In this document: positions 1-14,700 of the stretch, one piece after another
Position numbering within the stretch: the first letter of the stretch is position 1
Layout: each line of letters opens with the position of its first letter
Source of the DNA: Syngnathus acus
Lineage: Eukaryota; Chordata; Actinopteri; Syngnathiformes; Syngnathidae
Reading direction: 5' to 3'
Assembly (NCBI RefSeq): GCF_901709675.1
Contig: NC_051103.1
Coordinates: 3,023,501 to 3,087,500, forward strand
Length of the DNA: 64,000 nt
Translations under genes and position numbers: made by a program
Notes under the pieces: generated by a model
Seen by the model: only the letters and a program-made list of their open reading frames with translations
Told to the model about the DNA's origin: nothing
Databases searched by the model: none

Positions 1-1899
1 ATTTGCCGGCGCTTCATTTTGAGTTTTGTGTTGAAAATCAATGAAAGGAGCGTCTAATCTGGGAAGATGTTAAAGAGGTGATATTCATGATTCATTGTTG
101 GTGGTGGGAGAGTCTCACTCGCATCGCCTCCGAATTAATCATCCGCCGCGTCGCCGTCTTCCAAACATATCTGATCAATATGAATAGAGGAGGGGGGAAA
201 TTAACAAGAGAGAATAAAGGAAAGAAAAGACGAGTGGGGAGAGTGGTTGGGGTCAAAAGTAGGAGGGGGAAAATTGCAGATGGATGATGCCACGATTTGA
301 CTGTGCTAAAAGAAGAAAAATAAGCTAACATGACATAACTTCTTCCATTTTCAACCAATTGTGCAGTTTTCCTCAAATCCCTCTAAAACACACTAGCTAA
401 CACTCCCGTACAGCACAAATGACTCGTGTCAGGTGACGTTCATACAAATGACGTTTCCTAACCCTCCTCTCATTAAAGAGTCCACTGCTGGGATTCTGGA
501 GGAGGGAGAACACTGCGGCCGCTATAATGTGCTCATGAGTTCAGGAGGGGTGAAGGAAGGAAAAATGGTCACTGATGATGGAGCGATTCCATCCCCCAAG
601 CTTCACTGAGCTTGGTGGAAGTCATTTCAGAAAAGGTGGAGAGAAAAGTGACTGCAGGAAAGAAAAAAAAAAAAAAAGACGGAGAGAAAATAGAGTAGGA
701 GCTTCAGCATAATGCTGCGCAAGCTGGTGGAGGGAGGGATGGAGACAGATGGGGGGATGATGAAGAAGAGGGGACTGAGGGGGGGAGGCGAGACTTTGAG
801 GGAGGTAAAATGTGAGAAGTGGTGTTTAGATGAGGCTTTCCTCCTCTCAGCACATGGCTGTTAGTGAGCTTATTTTAAACCACAAGGTTGCTGTGACCTA
901 ACTTACGCCCATAACCACCTCCGTTTTTAAAGCCCATGGTCATGAAAAGCTGGGGGGAAAAAAAAAAAAAAAGACTTCATACTTAGAGGGGGGGTGGCCC
1001 CTGATGATGCTCTCCTGTCTTTTAAACATTCGTCCGGGCGTTCAATCATGACAACTAGCTCACCTTAACAACAATGACTCCAGTAACCTTGGCCATCCAT
1101 TAGGCTGTCCAAGAACAAAAAGCCCTCTCCAGAGGGAGCCATTAGACCAATATAGCTCTGGGAAGGAAAGTTTCCAATGCGCCAGATGGGCTGAACTTTC
1201 TATTGGGCTCAAGAGCTGGACAACCGATAGCGGTGCAACACACGCACTGTTACATTATCTATACGCACCGGAAATTGAATATTGCGATTAATTGCCTAGT
1301 CAAGTTAGCCAAGTGAGTCGATTATGTATCAGCAAATGAATATTTGTTTGTATAAAAAATTATCTGAAGTAGCGATGGTATCTCCCAATGATACATTTTG
1401 TCTTGAAGTGACGATGGATATAATTTAAGTGTCAGACCTCGTTCTGCCCGAGATGTGAATTTACATCAATTATGTATAAACTGAGCCGAGCCGAGCTCGG
1501 TAGCAAGCCGTCCCTGATGTTCAGTTAGCGCTAAGGATGTGTCACCTGTCTCTTCCTGTCCTGAATGGTTTCACCTGACTAACATTACAGCTGTACCTCC
1601 TGGCAATGCCGAGCGTGCGTGCGTGCGTGTCAGAGAGTCAGCGTTCAAATTTAATACCTTGTGAATGTGAACGACAAGGTAAAAGTTGCATGAGAACTTG
1701 ACAGATCCGAGCAGGAGCAGCAATTTAGTTTGTTGGACAACACTCCAAGTTACGCTCCCTGCACACTCTCCTTGAATATGTTCTATCAAGTTATTCTGAA
1801 GTCACTGGGTCAAAAAATTGTATTTGTAAACATACTTTGACAAGCAAATCTTTTTGTGCTGCCTTGGATGACTCTGCCGTGCATTTGCAAACAATTTAC
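1..1899 (-). other. snx29 intron after the exon ending at 1900, to the window edge
   Basis: No exon is recognisable here. I looked on the minus strand for the expected PX-domain start (IKDDEWNIYRRY-like) and did not find it. The stretch holds purine-rich runs (660-680, 957-975) and nothing I can identify as a gene or mobile element. Confidence 0.5.
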
Positions 1900-4800
1900 C
1901 TGATAGACGTGGTAGGCGTTAGCAGCTCTGCCCTGCAGGAACACGGAAGGGATCCACACGTTGATGAGAGCACGATGCGCCCTTAAGGGACATAAACAAC
2001 GAGCGCTTTCACTGCTATGGCCGATTACGTCCGTTATCGTAGTCATGATCATCGCCGCCGACGCCGTGCCAATGCGCACATTACAGCTTAGAGCGGTGAA
2101 AGAAGCGCAAAGTGTTACGCGAGCGTGTATCAAAGCACGCTGAGAGAAGGAGGCGGAGGTGGGGGGTGTCATTTGGATATGAGGAGAGAGAAGAACATCT
2201 GGTCATCTTGGTGGGTGGTCAAAACGGATCAAGCGTGCCACACCATGAGACCAGAGAACTGTAGAATTTGTCATAGATGGTAAACAGAGTGATATTATTT
2301 TGATTTCCTCCAAATGATTTCATGACTATTCCAATTATTTGTCATTGTTATGAGCCTGCTCATTAAAACCACCTCCGCCCTCTCCTCTTTCATTCAAAGT
2401 CATTCCTGAAAACGGAAATAAGCGGACAATCCTTACGTTTCAAAATCGGAGAGGCTGGGATCGTCTGACGTCTGACTCAAATCGCCTGGGACCTAAGTGT
2501 TAGAGAGAGAAGAGAAGAAAAAAAAAATCACATAAATATGGATGAAGTGTTGCGGTAACTGTTTACCCAAGTAAACATCTGGAACGTTTTTGTATGTTGT
2601 GCATTGAGATGTTGTAATCCTGATGTGACATTGCCCGATGAGATTATGTGTTAGGCACACGTGTGTGAATCTATCAAGCCTCTGGTGATCTGCATCGGTC
2701 TACCCAGCGGTCCCTTGAGACAGCACATGAGCAGATCCAGATGTTGGCAATCGGAGTCGTTGTATGTGTAAAATGTAGGACATCTCTCCATCCAAGTCAT
2801 CTAAAGCTGACTTAAGTGGCGGGGGGGGGGGCTCAGCATTGCTCACACCCTCCAAGGGCCACATGCATAGATTGTAAGGTCACAGGAGATATGTTAACGT
2901 GACCGTGGTTTGAACTCTTTGAAGCTTCTCAGCATGTCACTCCAAGGACACGAGTGCTAACACGCTTACGCATGTCCAGTAGCGTGCACATATATTGAGC
3001 AGTCCAGCAAGGGAAGCTGGTGAGTTCAAAGATGAGAGGTCTCACCTTTGTTTATCCAAGACTCTCCTTAGATGGTGACAGATTGTGTGTGTGTGTCAGG
3101 GTGCTCTATGTGTAAACCGATTTTAGTGTCGTGTGTTGTTTACGAAAACTATCCTGGGGGGGAAAAAAAGATACGTTGAGGATAAAATATTGACAGCTAC
3201 CTTGTCTGATCAAAAGAGCATCGTTTTAAGATGTACGACAAACAAATACTTTTGGCACAGGACTAACACAGTACATGATAAGACTTTTAATTTAATTAGG
3301 CTACATGACCAAGCAGTTCCAATTCCCTCTGGGAATTGTTGAGCTATTATTCTGACAAATTAATTGCCTTTTGGGGAGGTAAACAAATTTTGTGTAAAAG
3401 GTTTGTATTGCCTGGAGAGTTTGTGAAGAAACGTGGGAGGAAGAACGAATGGTTTGGCTAATGGTGTGCTAATTGTGATCCAAAAAGGCCTTGAGCCTGT
3501 ATGGCTGCTTAGAGCGGCGTAACAATTAATTGATGAATTGACAACCAATCAAAAATCAAACGAATCAATGATTATTTTTGATCACCAATGAATGGTTTGG
3601 GCCAACTAGTGTGAGGAAAATTAGTACATATTTTGAAAAACCGGGTTCATCAATGAATCGTTAATTGGCCGATTAATCGATTCTTAAAATAATCGATAGT
3701 TGCAGTTGGTTGGTCGTTGCACTCAGCCTGGTCAGGCAAAGCGTAATGGAATCCAACCTACCGGCTCATCTAAATCCCGGCGAGGAAGAGTCAAAAGCGG
3801 GACAGGAAGTGTGGGAGCAAAGAAAATGAGTGGTTGTTATTAACTCACCGGTCCTCTCAACTCAATAAGTTCCTGTCTCATCTGCCCGATGAGGTGGTCC
3901 TTGGCCATGAGGGTGCGATATAGGCGCTCATTAAACTCGATCAACTCGCCGTGCATCTCGGCCACCTGTAACACACACACAGACAGACGCAGAGTTGCAC
4001 AACATATCATTAGTACAAAACCCGCGGCTGTATTAAAAAAAAGGGGGGGGTTATAAACTATAAAAGTTACAATCCTCAGTGGCGCACACACAGAAGGAGC
4101 AGTCCAGGTGGAGTCCAATTAAAATTGACAGCAGAAGAGATTTAGGGGAGCAGTTAAACTCCACCCTGTGGTGGAGGAATGGCGCCGCAGTTGTAGTCAA
4201 GTCAAGTGGCGAATGCAGATTTGGAGCCCTGGCAGTCACAATCCTGCCAGCCAGCTAATCAATTGTCTTCAGCTCTAACGAACCTTGACAGCGCTATCCT
4301 CCATTCCGTGCGCTCATGCTAATAGTAGCGACAAATGATGTGTATGCGTCGGATGCCCAATCTCCCTAACCTGGCCGGACAGGTCTTTGTCAGGTGAGTG
4401 ACAGCTGTGGCACACACAGTGCCTTTACACGAGGCCCCTGCTGCCACGAGCGCTTCGGTGGGGCGACGTCACATGACTGGCGGGTGAGACAATGCTGTTA
4501 TTGCGACATCCTCGGGCAGCACATTTGCTTTTTCACATACTATTTAAAAGAGCATGCTGTGAATTCTTTAGCGCACTGTTTCCTTTGTTGTGGCAAATAT
4601 TTTGATGATTCAATAGAGCAAATGATCACAAATAATAAATACAATCCTAAGCAGCCGTAATTGAGGTTGGATTCGGCTGTTATCAACTCTGCCTCTGCTC
4701 AACCCAAATATAGATTTGACTCTTGAGTCAACCCTAACCAAGAAGACACTTAGAATCACTTTTTGACATCAAGTAATGAAATATGGAGGGGTGGCTATTA

Positions 4801-7800
4801 AAATCTATTTTAGGGGCAGCGCTATTTTTCTTCATATTCAATATGCAAATTGTAAAATGCTAATACTGAACCGGTCTGCTTTGGTGTCACCAAACTCATT
4901 GTTGTCGTACCAACCCAATTTCCAAAGAACAATAAGCTTGGTTTCAGTTCTCTTCTTAACTGCCTCCAGGCAAATATTTTTTTTTCTTTATACAGCATGA
5001 GGTGCACCTGCACAAATAAATAAGAACTTATTATTATTATCATATAGCTGTAGAAATGCAGGGTGATGGATCGGTAGAGGAAAGCCTTTTAATTAATACT
5101 CAAAATGTCTTTCATCATCACAACCACGATGAAAAAGACTTTTTTTCCCAAGGAGACTGCGTTTTGATTCGTGCATTCTTCTTTGTTTGTCGTAGTATGG
5201 CTGTTAACTGCAGCTCAGAAGTAATAAAGAGAATATCAATGCGTGCCGTGTCCTCGGGCTGCCGCTTAAATCTCTCCTCTGTCAAACACTACTCCAGCTC
5301 CTCGGGCAGTCTTATAAAATAAAAAATAAAAAATAGGTAGACGCTCTCTTCCATGCAGCTGGATTCGGAAATACTCCTTTTGAGTCAAAGAAACACTTGA
5401 CAAACGCTGAAATAATGAAATATTGTCGGTCTGGTTTCACGATAAAGTCTTATAAATCAATTCTGTATGTAGAAGAAACACAAAAAAAAAAAAAAACAGT
5501 ATTCTATACAGAAGAATATTTAAATATCCGGCGGCTGCAAATGACATTCAAAATTCTCAAGAGCAAAAAAAGAACATCAATCAAATCATCCTACATTCCT
5601 GTAATGTGGTTTTATGTAAAGAATAAGAATCCAGTTCACTTCAACTCATTACATCTTGGAGATGTCGCTTCCGACGGAACAGAGAAAGTGGCACAAGGAC
5701 ATGTACAAAGCCTAAAAAGTCAAACTTAAGTGAGAGTAAGAGGGCTGAGATTGGATTTGAAATTGGATGGCGAGAGGAGAAATAACCTCACTACATCATC
5801 AGCGGGTGAAATTAGTCATGACAAATGTACTTTGCGCTGCTGCTAACGTTGCCATCTTTACTTTTTATTGGTTGTGTAAGCAGAGGCACAATGGTATCGT
5901 CGATTATTTTGAAATGTGGGAGGAAGCTGGAGAACCGAGAGGAGGGAGAAAAAAAGAAACGAGACAACCTGAATATGACTATTGCCCAACGCATGTTGGA
6001 TTCCATGCGTGACTCACTTGAGCACATCTGCTCCTCAACAGGAGGAAACATGGCTGAAGATGACGGAAGAAAGGGGGGGGGGGGGGAGGTGAGTAAGGAC
6101 CGATATAAAACCGACAAGCTGTTCTGTCCACCATTCACTGGGAGTCAAAAACAAAAAGCCATTCCAATGCTGCCTTCTAATGGTGTCTGCAAATGTCACA
6201 TAGGGAAGGCATAAGCTGATTTTTGCGGTCATTTGTCCATTGACGACAATGTTGGGAGCAAACATTTTCTAACTCTTGCTTGGCCTTTAAGTGCTCCACT
6301 CACTTGCATTACTGTACGTCATGTTCTCGCCACGTTTCCTCTGAAACGCAACATTCTGAGCCGGTGGCTCGTAATTGTTGTTCTTGTTCCAAATCTTTTT
6401 GGGATGGTTAATTAATGAGCTCGTGGATCAAAAGGGAGAATCCCTCCTCCCACTGACCTATATCACGCTTGCTCCTTTTTATTTACTACGAGGAGGCATG
6501 AGGCAGACGTAGATGTGACACGAAATTATATGGGCTGAAAATATGAATGCAGAGTCACAAAATGTGTCAAGTCAGATTGTTTTAAAGGAATATCAGGCAG
6601 ACTTCTGCATATGCACACGTTGAACTACAACAGAATCCCATCACCAAACTTTACGTCATCAATTTATGGGCTGCTTGACCAAGGAAGCCGTAGAAGAGTT
6701 ACAAAAAAAAAAAGTTTTCAAAGTCCTTTATTAGCTTGGTGATTGTTTTAACTGCGAATTTGCATCAGTTCATCCTATAATCCTTTCATTTATTTTCGTA
6801 CGACTCGGAAAGTTCAAAAGAAAATCAATTCCAAAACACTGTGGATAACCCACTGGCTTTCCCCCCATCAGGGGAAAACGAGTTGCTTACAGAAATTTTA
6901 AATTGTATTATCGCCTTCAAAAGGGCTCTAAAAATATATGTAATAAAGCCAGAACAGCTCGAGCGGAAAATTAGATTTTTAAATTCATCAGGCACAATTA
7001 GGTGTTCAATTTCTCACTTAGACACTCTCGAGGGGTGAACCGGTGCCGTTCCAATTACAAGACGGCATTCCAATGTTCTATTTTTTCCCCCCACCACATA
7101 AAATCAAATAATAAATAAAATAAAAACAATTCTTTGCTTTCTGCACCACACGCCGCAATTTTTTCAGCATTGCATATCCAGAGAATTGGCTCAAAATGTA
7201 CAAAGTCAACCTCAGTGTCACACAAATAGAGCAGAGGTCGGTCATAAACACAGCTGTGTTTCCCTAGTAAATGCAGGTAAACACAGTTGAATATTTATCT
7301 TGCTCTGGCAGCCCTCATTAGGAAACCAACAAACCCTCTCAATGTGACATTTTCTCAAAAATCAATAGTGTGGTCGCTCACAAATGGGACTCCAGTAAGT
7401 AGCCAGGGTTGTGCAACAAGATCAAACACTCACCTCTATGAGTTTACGTTCGTAGCTGGCTGCCAACTCTTCAATGTCGCCCATGCATTTACTCGGAGGG
7501 GCAGGGGCGAGCGCTTCGCTCGACGGCAATACCGACAGCGCTGCGAGAGACAGAAAAAGAATGACGCTGAAAATGTTTCCGCCGAGTGCTCCTCTCGGTT
7601 ACTTTGTGACACTTGCAGCTGCTTTTTGATCAAGATTCAAGAGAAAAGTAGTCTGGATAATACACACGCTGGCAGGCTCTCAAGTGCCTTCCACTAAATT
7701 AATGTCATACCGGAGTAAAAGTCACACACAAAGGGTTCGACAAGGAAAACACACAAAGATGCTTAAGCACACAAATCCTCTTTTTCTTTGTTCGCACACG

Positions 7801-8728
7801 GTGCTGCAATGTAAGTCGGCAAGTCAAACACCGTTTTTTTTTTTTTTCCCCTTGCTGTCATTTCTATTAAGATGATAAATGTCCCCTTGATTCCATTGCG
7901 GCTGCTTTTCAGACTTTCCTCTCAGCTCATTGTTTCTTTGTAATACTGAAGCTCGCTCACAGGCTTAAGTCATCATGGCAGCGCCTAAAGCGTTGTTTCT
8001 AAGCTCATAAACATCAACTAATAGGGTTCCCTCTGTGGAAAGGGGGAGGAGAAAAAAAAAAAACAGCGCGACTTGGCAGAAATGGAGGCGCTGTGTCTTT
8101 GCAGCGGAGGACGCAGGCAACGGTTTGATTGGATTTTCAGCACCGCCGAAGAAAATTAACTTTGGAATTTCGACGTCAACACGCCCCGCTGACACAGACA
8201 GACACGGCGGAGCTTGAAGGGAGAGATGGGAAGACATGCTCTGAGAGCAGAAGAAAATTAGGGAACTTAAAACACAGTGATGGGAATTTAACATGTGGAA
8301 AGGCTTCAGAATGCGCATAGAAAGTTTTGCTGACATGTGAGGGGTCAAATATTAACCTCCTCGCCAGCATTTTGTTCACAAAAAGAGTGGCACAAAATCT
8401 AGAATTCAGAACATTTCATGAAATACTCCAAAAAAAAAACGGTGCGCTGCAGATGATGCCACTTAGGAGCTGTCACAATGTAACTAATGTGGACAAACAA
8501 GCAGGAAACGAGTGTTGTGTGAGGCGGAATAAAAAAACGGTGTGGATGCGCGTCGGGGTGGGTGAGGAGCAAAATCGGGGATGACACCACAGATGTTTCT
8601 GGCTGAAGAAAATTGGGCTGACAGCTGGTGTGTAATAACAAAACTAACTGAGCGTCATTCCCCGACAGCTGTGTTGTGCGCTAGGAAACGTTGGGCTGCC
8701 CATGAGCAATGTGTTGAATCGGGAGCAC

Positions 8729-8773
<45 letters not shown>

Positions 8774-11700
8774 GTGTTTCCCATTCGCAGACTTGCATCC
8801 TTGGACTGCTCACCTGAGCATTTCCATCCCATTGGTCCAACTTGAGTGTGATAATGAGCTATCCCAAATTGCTAACAATAAAAGCACGGAAAATAACTAT
8901 CAATATAAACACTAACATCTGAATTCACTACTGCCCAATTCAGATAAGATAAAAAAAAACGATGAGGTTGAAAACTATTATTCCAATGGGCTTATTTTTA
9001 GACCGGCTGCAGGACAAAAGACTTGTGGAAGGAGCAAAGTAAATAAACAACATTAATCCTACCTTCGGGTCGTGTCTAAATCGGTTCAGGCAGATACATT
9101 TATTTGGGCTCTATTTTATTTACCTTTTCACATTTCAAGCAACTCTTGACTGATTATTGTTGACAAATATTGCAGTGCTGAGTAGAGGGAAGGCATCATG
9201 GCAAGTTTTTTTTTTTTTTTTACTGAGCAGACTTGTAGGTCAAGACATCGAGATTGCGTCAACTGTGACCAATACCGATGAGCTCTGACATTTCCCGTCT
9301 GCTGTGATCTGCTTTTTAATACGAGCCGGATGGAAAGCTTGTACTCAAATTCCTTGAAACTGACTGTAAATCTGATTCATCTTTATTCTTCCCTACGATT
9401 TTATGTGGCCAATCTCCTTTGTTTGTTTCTCATCTTATTTCCACCTTATCAATCATTCACTCCTGTTCTACTTAACTTGGCAGCACACTGCGCCGTAGTG
9501 CATCAGTGGTCCCTTGTTGCTAATCAAATATATGGGGAAGGCCAGCCACTCTCAGCTATACACAATTTTTTTTTTCGCACTGAAAGGTACATGCAAGACA
9601 TGCTAAATTAATTTGGTTTTCATTATAAAATGACAGGACTGAATACAGGAAGAAAGGAACAAAACTATTTTTGACAAAGGAACGCTAGGATTGAAAAACA
9701 CACACATGCAAGGGGCCCGTAGACAGCGTCGGGTTAATCACGCAGACGGGCCGTGCATTGTTGAAGGGCTGGCTAGGGAGCAGGCAGGCATCTGGCTGAG
9801 TTAATTAACTAGTGCTAATCAAAAGCAATCTTCTTTCATTTTCTAATCGCGTATCGTTTATTTCTCGCGTTCCCTTTCCTCAGATAACGGCGTTTTTTGT
9901 GGGTGTGTTGTGGAAGTTACATTCAGGTTGCCAAGAACACGTAAATGTTAAATTACTGTTAGCCGTGTTAACATATGGTGGTTCCCATTAAGGGATAAAA
10001 TGCGGTAATTTTTGTGTAAACAAGATTAAATTTAGTCCTGTCGTCAAGCAGAAGCAGAGCTGCACTGTGTTGGGTTTGTTTGTGTCAGATAATTGCGATC
10101 AAAAGGAGGAAAAACCGGAAGCAATTGTGGTCCAAAATGTTGTGGAAAGTGGGGAAATCATTACTAAGTCATTACCCGGAGCCTAAATTTAATTTGCGGC
10201 ACTCATATCGTTTTCCCGCTGGTACAAATTGGCAAATTATTGTGACATGAAAGCCGGGCTTTTCAAAATCGATACTCATTGTGACTTGGGAGAAGTTAAA
10301 ATACGTGGAGTGTGGCGGTTCGGCAAAATTAATTCCTCCATAGGGGGATGACAAACAAATCTGAATTTGTTTTTCTCGGTTTTAAGAATATATTGTCTCC
10401 TCCTCTGAAATTATTATTATCGCAGAATATTAATAATATTGTATGTATGAATCCTAATCTGACTGGAGACCATAAAAGCTAGTCATATCTTGCTTTTTTT
10501 TTTTCTCACGACAATACAGTATATGCTTTGATTGTAATTACTCGCATTACCTTCAGGACCCCGTTTTCTCTGTTCTTTTCTTCTGTTCCCACACTCCAGC
10601 AGTGACCCACTTTCCTCACGGGGATGATTAAAGTTTCATTTTATCATCTGCTCTAATCTGAAGCTTTGCGCCTTTTATTTAAGCTTCACGCCTCCGAGCG
10701 TGACGGTGTCACACGGTTGCTTTTGATGGAAAAAGATAAGATGGGGAGGCTGCTCGCAGACCGGGCGGGGTGCGAGATCAATATTGGGATTATGCAGAGT
10801 GACGCGAGTTGCGAAATATTAGGTAGTGGCAAATGTGAAGGCGTGTGGGGAGCTTTACCAAATATTCACGTCATCTGAGAGAGAACAAAACTGATTAGAG
10901 CGTGTGTGTGTGTGTCAGAGGAGGGCTCCGATTACGAGTGGTCAGGTCGCACAGTTGCAGTGTGATGTCATTTCCTGTCGACAGGAAGTAGCAATACACT
11001 ACAAGACAAAATGGCGACCAATGTGTGCAAGCAGGTGTTCATGTGCGAGCGATGGAAGCAAAAGCAAATAATTATTCCTTTGATCGAAATAAATTATTAG
11101 AGAGGGTGGGGGGGGGGGACTGTGACCCAAAAATGTCTCGGCCAGAAAACATGGCAGCTCAATCTGCTGCATCCTATTAAAAGAGTTATTAAGCATTCAG
11201 AGAAGGTGCACACACATGCCGACGGAATTTACATTTGGCGAATGTATGGCATGCAAAATGCATGTCTGCTTACTTAGTACAATACTTGCGTTCGTCGAAA
11301 TAAGCACACGACGCTACAAGCGGGCCGAGCGGGCCTGCTAAGAAATTCAACCGTTCTTACATGAAGGTGACATGTTCGTGGTCAAGAGCTTGGCTTGGCT
11401 TAACCTAGCACTTAGCTTCTACTCGAGCCACAACAACCGATAGAAAGCATAAAAAAAATGGGCCGTGTCTCTCATTTGTTCGTAGCACTTATCCTTCAGC
11501 TCGGAATTAATGTGTTAATTATCCGCTGATCTGTTGGCGCAGCGTGGTGTATTTTTTAATGAGGAGTTGGAGTCCCTGGAGTATTTATTAACAACGAGTA
11601 GACAACATTTCTGTGAAGGTGTTTAAGTGAGAGTATGTTCACTTTAGTGTCCAGTGGTGGTTGTACGCATGCCTGAAGGGGGAGAAAAAAACTGGTAGTA

Positions 11701-14700
11701 GTGCGTTTAAAATAAGCATTAAGAATTGATGTTCCCATCTGGAGGACAAGGAACAGCAGGGGAGAAGAATTTTTCTTCTTCTTTCAAAAGTCCAGAAGAA
11801 CAATTTCATTTAGTGCCAAATGAAATATTCTTTGTACCTAACGGTGAATTAAAAAAGAGAGAGGACAGAGCGATGAGGTGAGGGAGGAAATGGTGCTGCC
11901 GTGACCTATTAGCAAGTGTAATTTAGACATTTCCGATTTTAGATCAGAGGAGTGATGGATGGAATGAGATGAGATGGAGGACAGGGGGGAAAAAAAAATT
12001 GGACTGGCTGCCATGTCAATCGGTAAATAATTGATTATTTATTATTTAATTTTTTTTAGTCAGAAAAATGTTCTTTTTGATGACTTCATGAGAACTTCAA
12101 GTAGCCTCATCAAGTAACAATGAGACGAATTTGTCCACTTTTCATTCAAATGCACTCAATACACAGCAAGCGGCGCCCGCCCTGCAAATTCAACTTCCCG
12201 AGTTCCCAAACAAACATGACCAAGTGCATATGTTAGCTAATCAATAGGCAAAGTCATTATGCTCCACTCTGACATTAAGACAGCTAATCACATCCGCTTT
12301 CAATCAACACCACCTGCTCCTCGCCTGACGCACTTATAACAACAACAACAACGACTTGGAGGATGTTGTTTTTGCAAACGTTTCAACATCGCTGTGACTC
12401 GCACGCCAGACCCACTGAGTGCATCGGCGCTAATAAGTTCCGACATCAAAACTTGTCCAAGTTGATTAGGTGGCCTTTAATCATGCAAACTTATCTGCAA
12501 ACATCCAAGTGTTTTTTTTTTTTTTAATATATTTCAAACGCCTAATCAACAGCTCGGCTCCCCTGCACTAAACATGAGGAGGATGCCTGCGAACTGTTGC
12601 GACATGACCCCCCCTGCAGTTGTTTTGACACACTGGAGTGCGTTAAGCAGATGCTCTCCATAAAACAAGAAGGGAATCAAATTAGCTGTCTTGTCACTAG
12701 CCAAAAAAAAAATAAAAAATGAACGGTTAGAGAAGCTTGAAGGGTTGTGAAAGAATACTCTAGAATGTAATCGACAATATTTTTTCTTTGTGTGGTCAAA
12801 GGTCTAATTAGCACATACAAGCTTCCTTATTTATAACCTCACGTCCGCTTTGCATTAGTGCGCTTTATTAATGCAAACACAGAGAAAGCGCGAGTGGAGA
12901 TGCGAGACGAAAGGGACGACAAAGGTGGAACTAAGAGGAAGAGAATGTAAAGGGAATGGACTCCGTTCTAGTTTTAAATATTTCAGCCACGGATTGCTGT
13001 GTGGAAAAAGAAGAAAAAAAAAATACTTTTGATCCAAACTCCAAAAGGACTTTTATAAAACAAGCACTTTGTTGAGTTGGCCCGTGCACAGTAGGATTCA
13101 CTTGGGGGGGGGGGGGGGGGGGTTACTCGCTAAGTGAATTCCCTTCAAGTGAGTGTTCATTATGCTGGGTGAAATGCATCTATCTGGAGCCAGAAAAAAA
13201 AAAAAATAAGATGCTGTGGGTGTTGCATGTGCAATAGAGTGAGCATGTGATAGATGCTCATTTGTAGGATTTGCTTTAATTAGTGTAAGAGCTTCTGGCT
13301 GGGAAACACAACAGTGAAGGTATTTGTTGAGGGTTCAGTCGATAATTGCTATTAATAAAGCAATCTTAATTAAAAGTATGCAGAGTTAAACTAGAATGGC
13401 ACTCAAATCACAAATATATTTTTTTTTTAATCGACATTTAACATTTGATTTATGGGGGGGAGGAGTGCCCCCACAGCCTCCCCTCTAGCTCCGCCAGTGT
13501 CCGGTGTAAGACAATCTAATCCATTGCAGCGATTCAGAACTTTTAATGTGGCTGCAAAGGTGGTTTTACAGACAAGTCTCGCCTTTGTCCCAAAGCCAGA
13601 GGCATAAAAGGAATGAGCCGAGGTGCCGCAAAGACCTTATGAGAGCCCCCCCCCCCCCCCACTCTCTCTCCCTCGTTTCCGCAGCGCAGGTATTTGACCA
13701 GAACTAAAGAGCCCTCTGGAGTCAAGATGAGAAGCTTGTTAGAATAAGAAACTCTCGCAGCACGGCTCATTATCAGCTCCTTTTTGCGGCTCACTCGCTG
13801 TAAATCCCTTGCTGCTTTACTCTCGGCCTGTCAGGAGGTGACGTGTCAATACAACTCAAAGGTTTGACTCTAGAGAATGAATATCGGAGCCTATTTTACA
13901 TGGTTTTTTTTTTTTTATTCCTGGGCTGCTCTAAGGAAACTATCACTTGGGATCTGAGATTCTAATTTGATCATAAAAAAATGACATCTTAAACAAAAAA
14001 TATTCCCCCTTGTGAATTGATTCACCGAATTATTTACAAAGGACTGTTCGTTTTTTCAGCCGCTCTATAAAAAAAAAAATAATTGTATTTGCCCTACTAA
14101 TCTAACTGCTGTGTCTAATAAAGGTCCAACCAGCGGTTCTATATGCAAATGAGTAATTAAGGAATCGTTAACGTCCACTCCCGGCTTAAAATAGGGGTGG
14201 AAATGAGGCATGTGCGCACGGGTACAATGTCACGATGACGCACAGATTCTTGCACAGGCTCAGCTGTGCACTCGTGAAAATCACTCGCTTTCATAAGAAT
14301 ATGATGCAACAGTAGATTCATCTTGGCTTTTTGCACTTTATATCAAAGCCGCAGTAGTGCATTGAAAAGAAGCATGAAGAAAAGACAGCGAGAAGAGCAG
14401 ACGAAATATCTGCACTTTGCCACCAACTTAAAGCGCCAGCGCTGTAACCAAACACGTGTCCGAGCACGACAAAGGCCGGTCTGACAAACTCGGCCCGTGT
14501 CCCCGACATCCTCTACCTGGCAAACACGGGGAATGTTTAATGCTCCCTTCGCCGCCCCGCATGCTAAGAGGAGCGTTATCATCAGCGTGGGCACTCATGC
14601 AGGAAATGAACAGCATGCCTGGACCCTGACAAAGCACCGGCGGCACGTCCGACGCCGACTGGAAGGCCGGCGGGATGGCGAGCTGGGAGCAGATGCAATC

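Noticed and set aside
1961-2172. Continuous frames around the 1900-1981 exon suggesting a larger exon
   Set aside because: The upstream part (RIGTASAAMIMTTITDV) has no similarity to SNX29. The phase with the 56-bp exon fixes the acceptor at 1982-1983.
8581-8840. Frames encoding CVCVCVC and THTHTH peptides
   Set aside because: They are translations of the (TG)n microsatellite on both strands.
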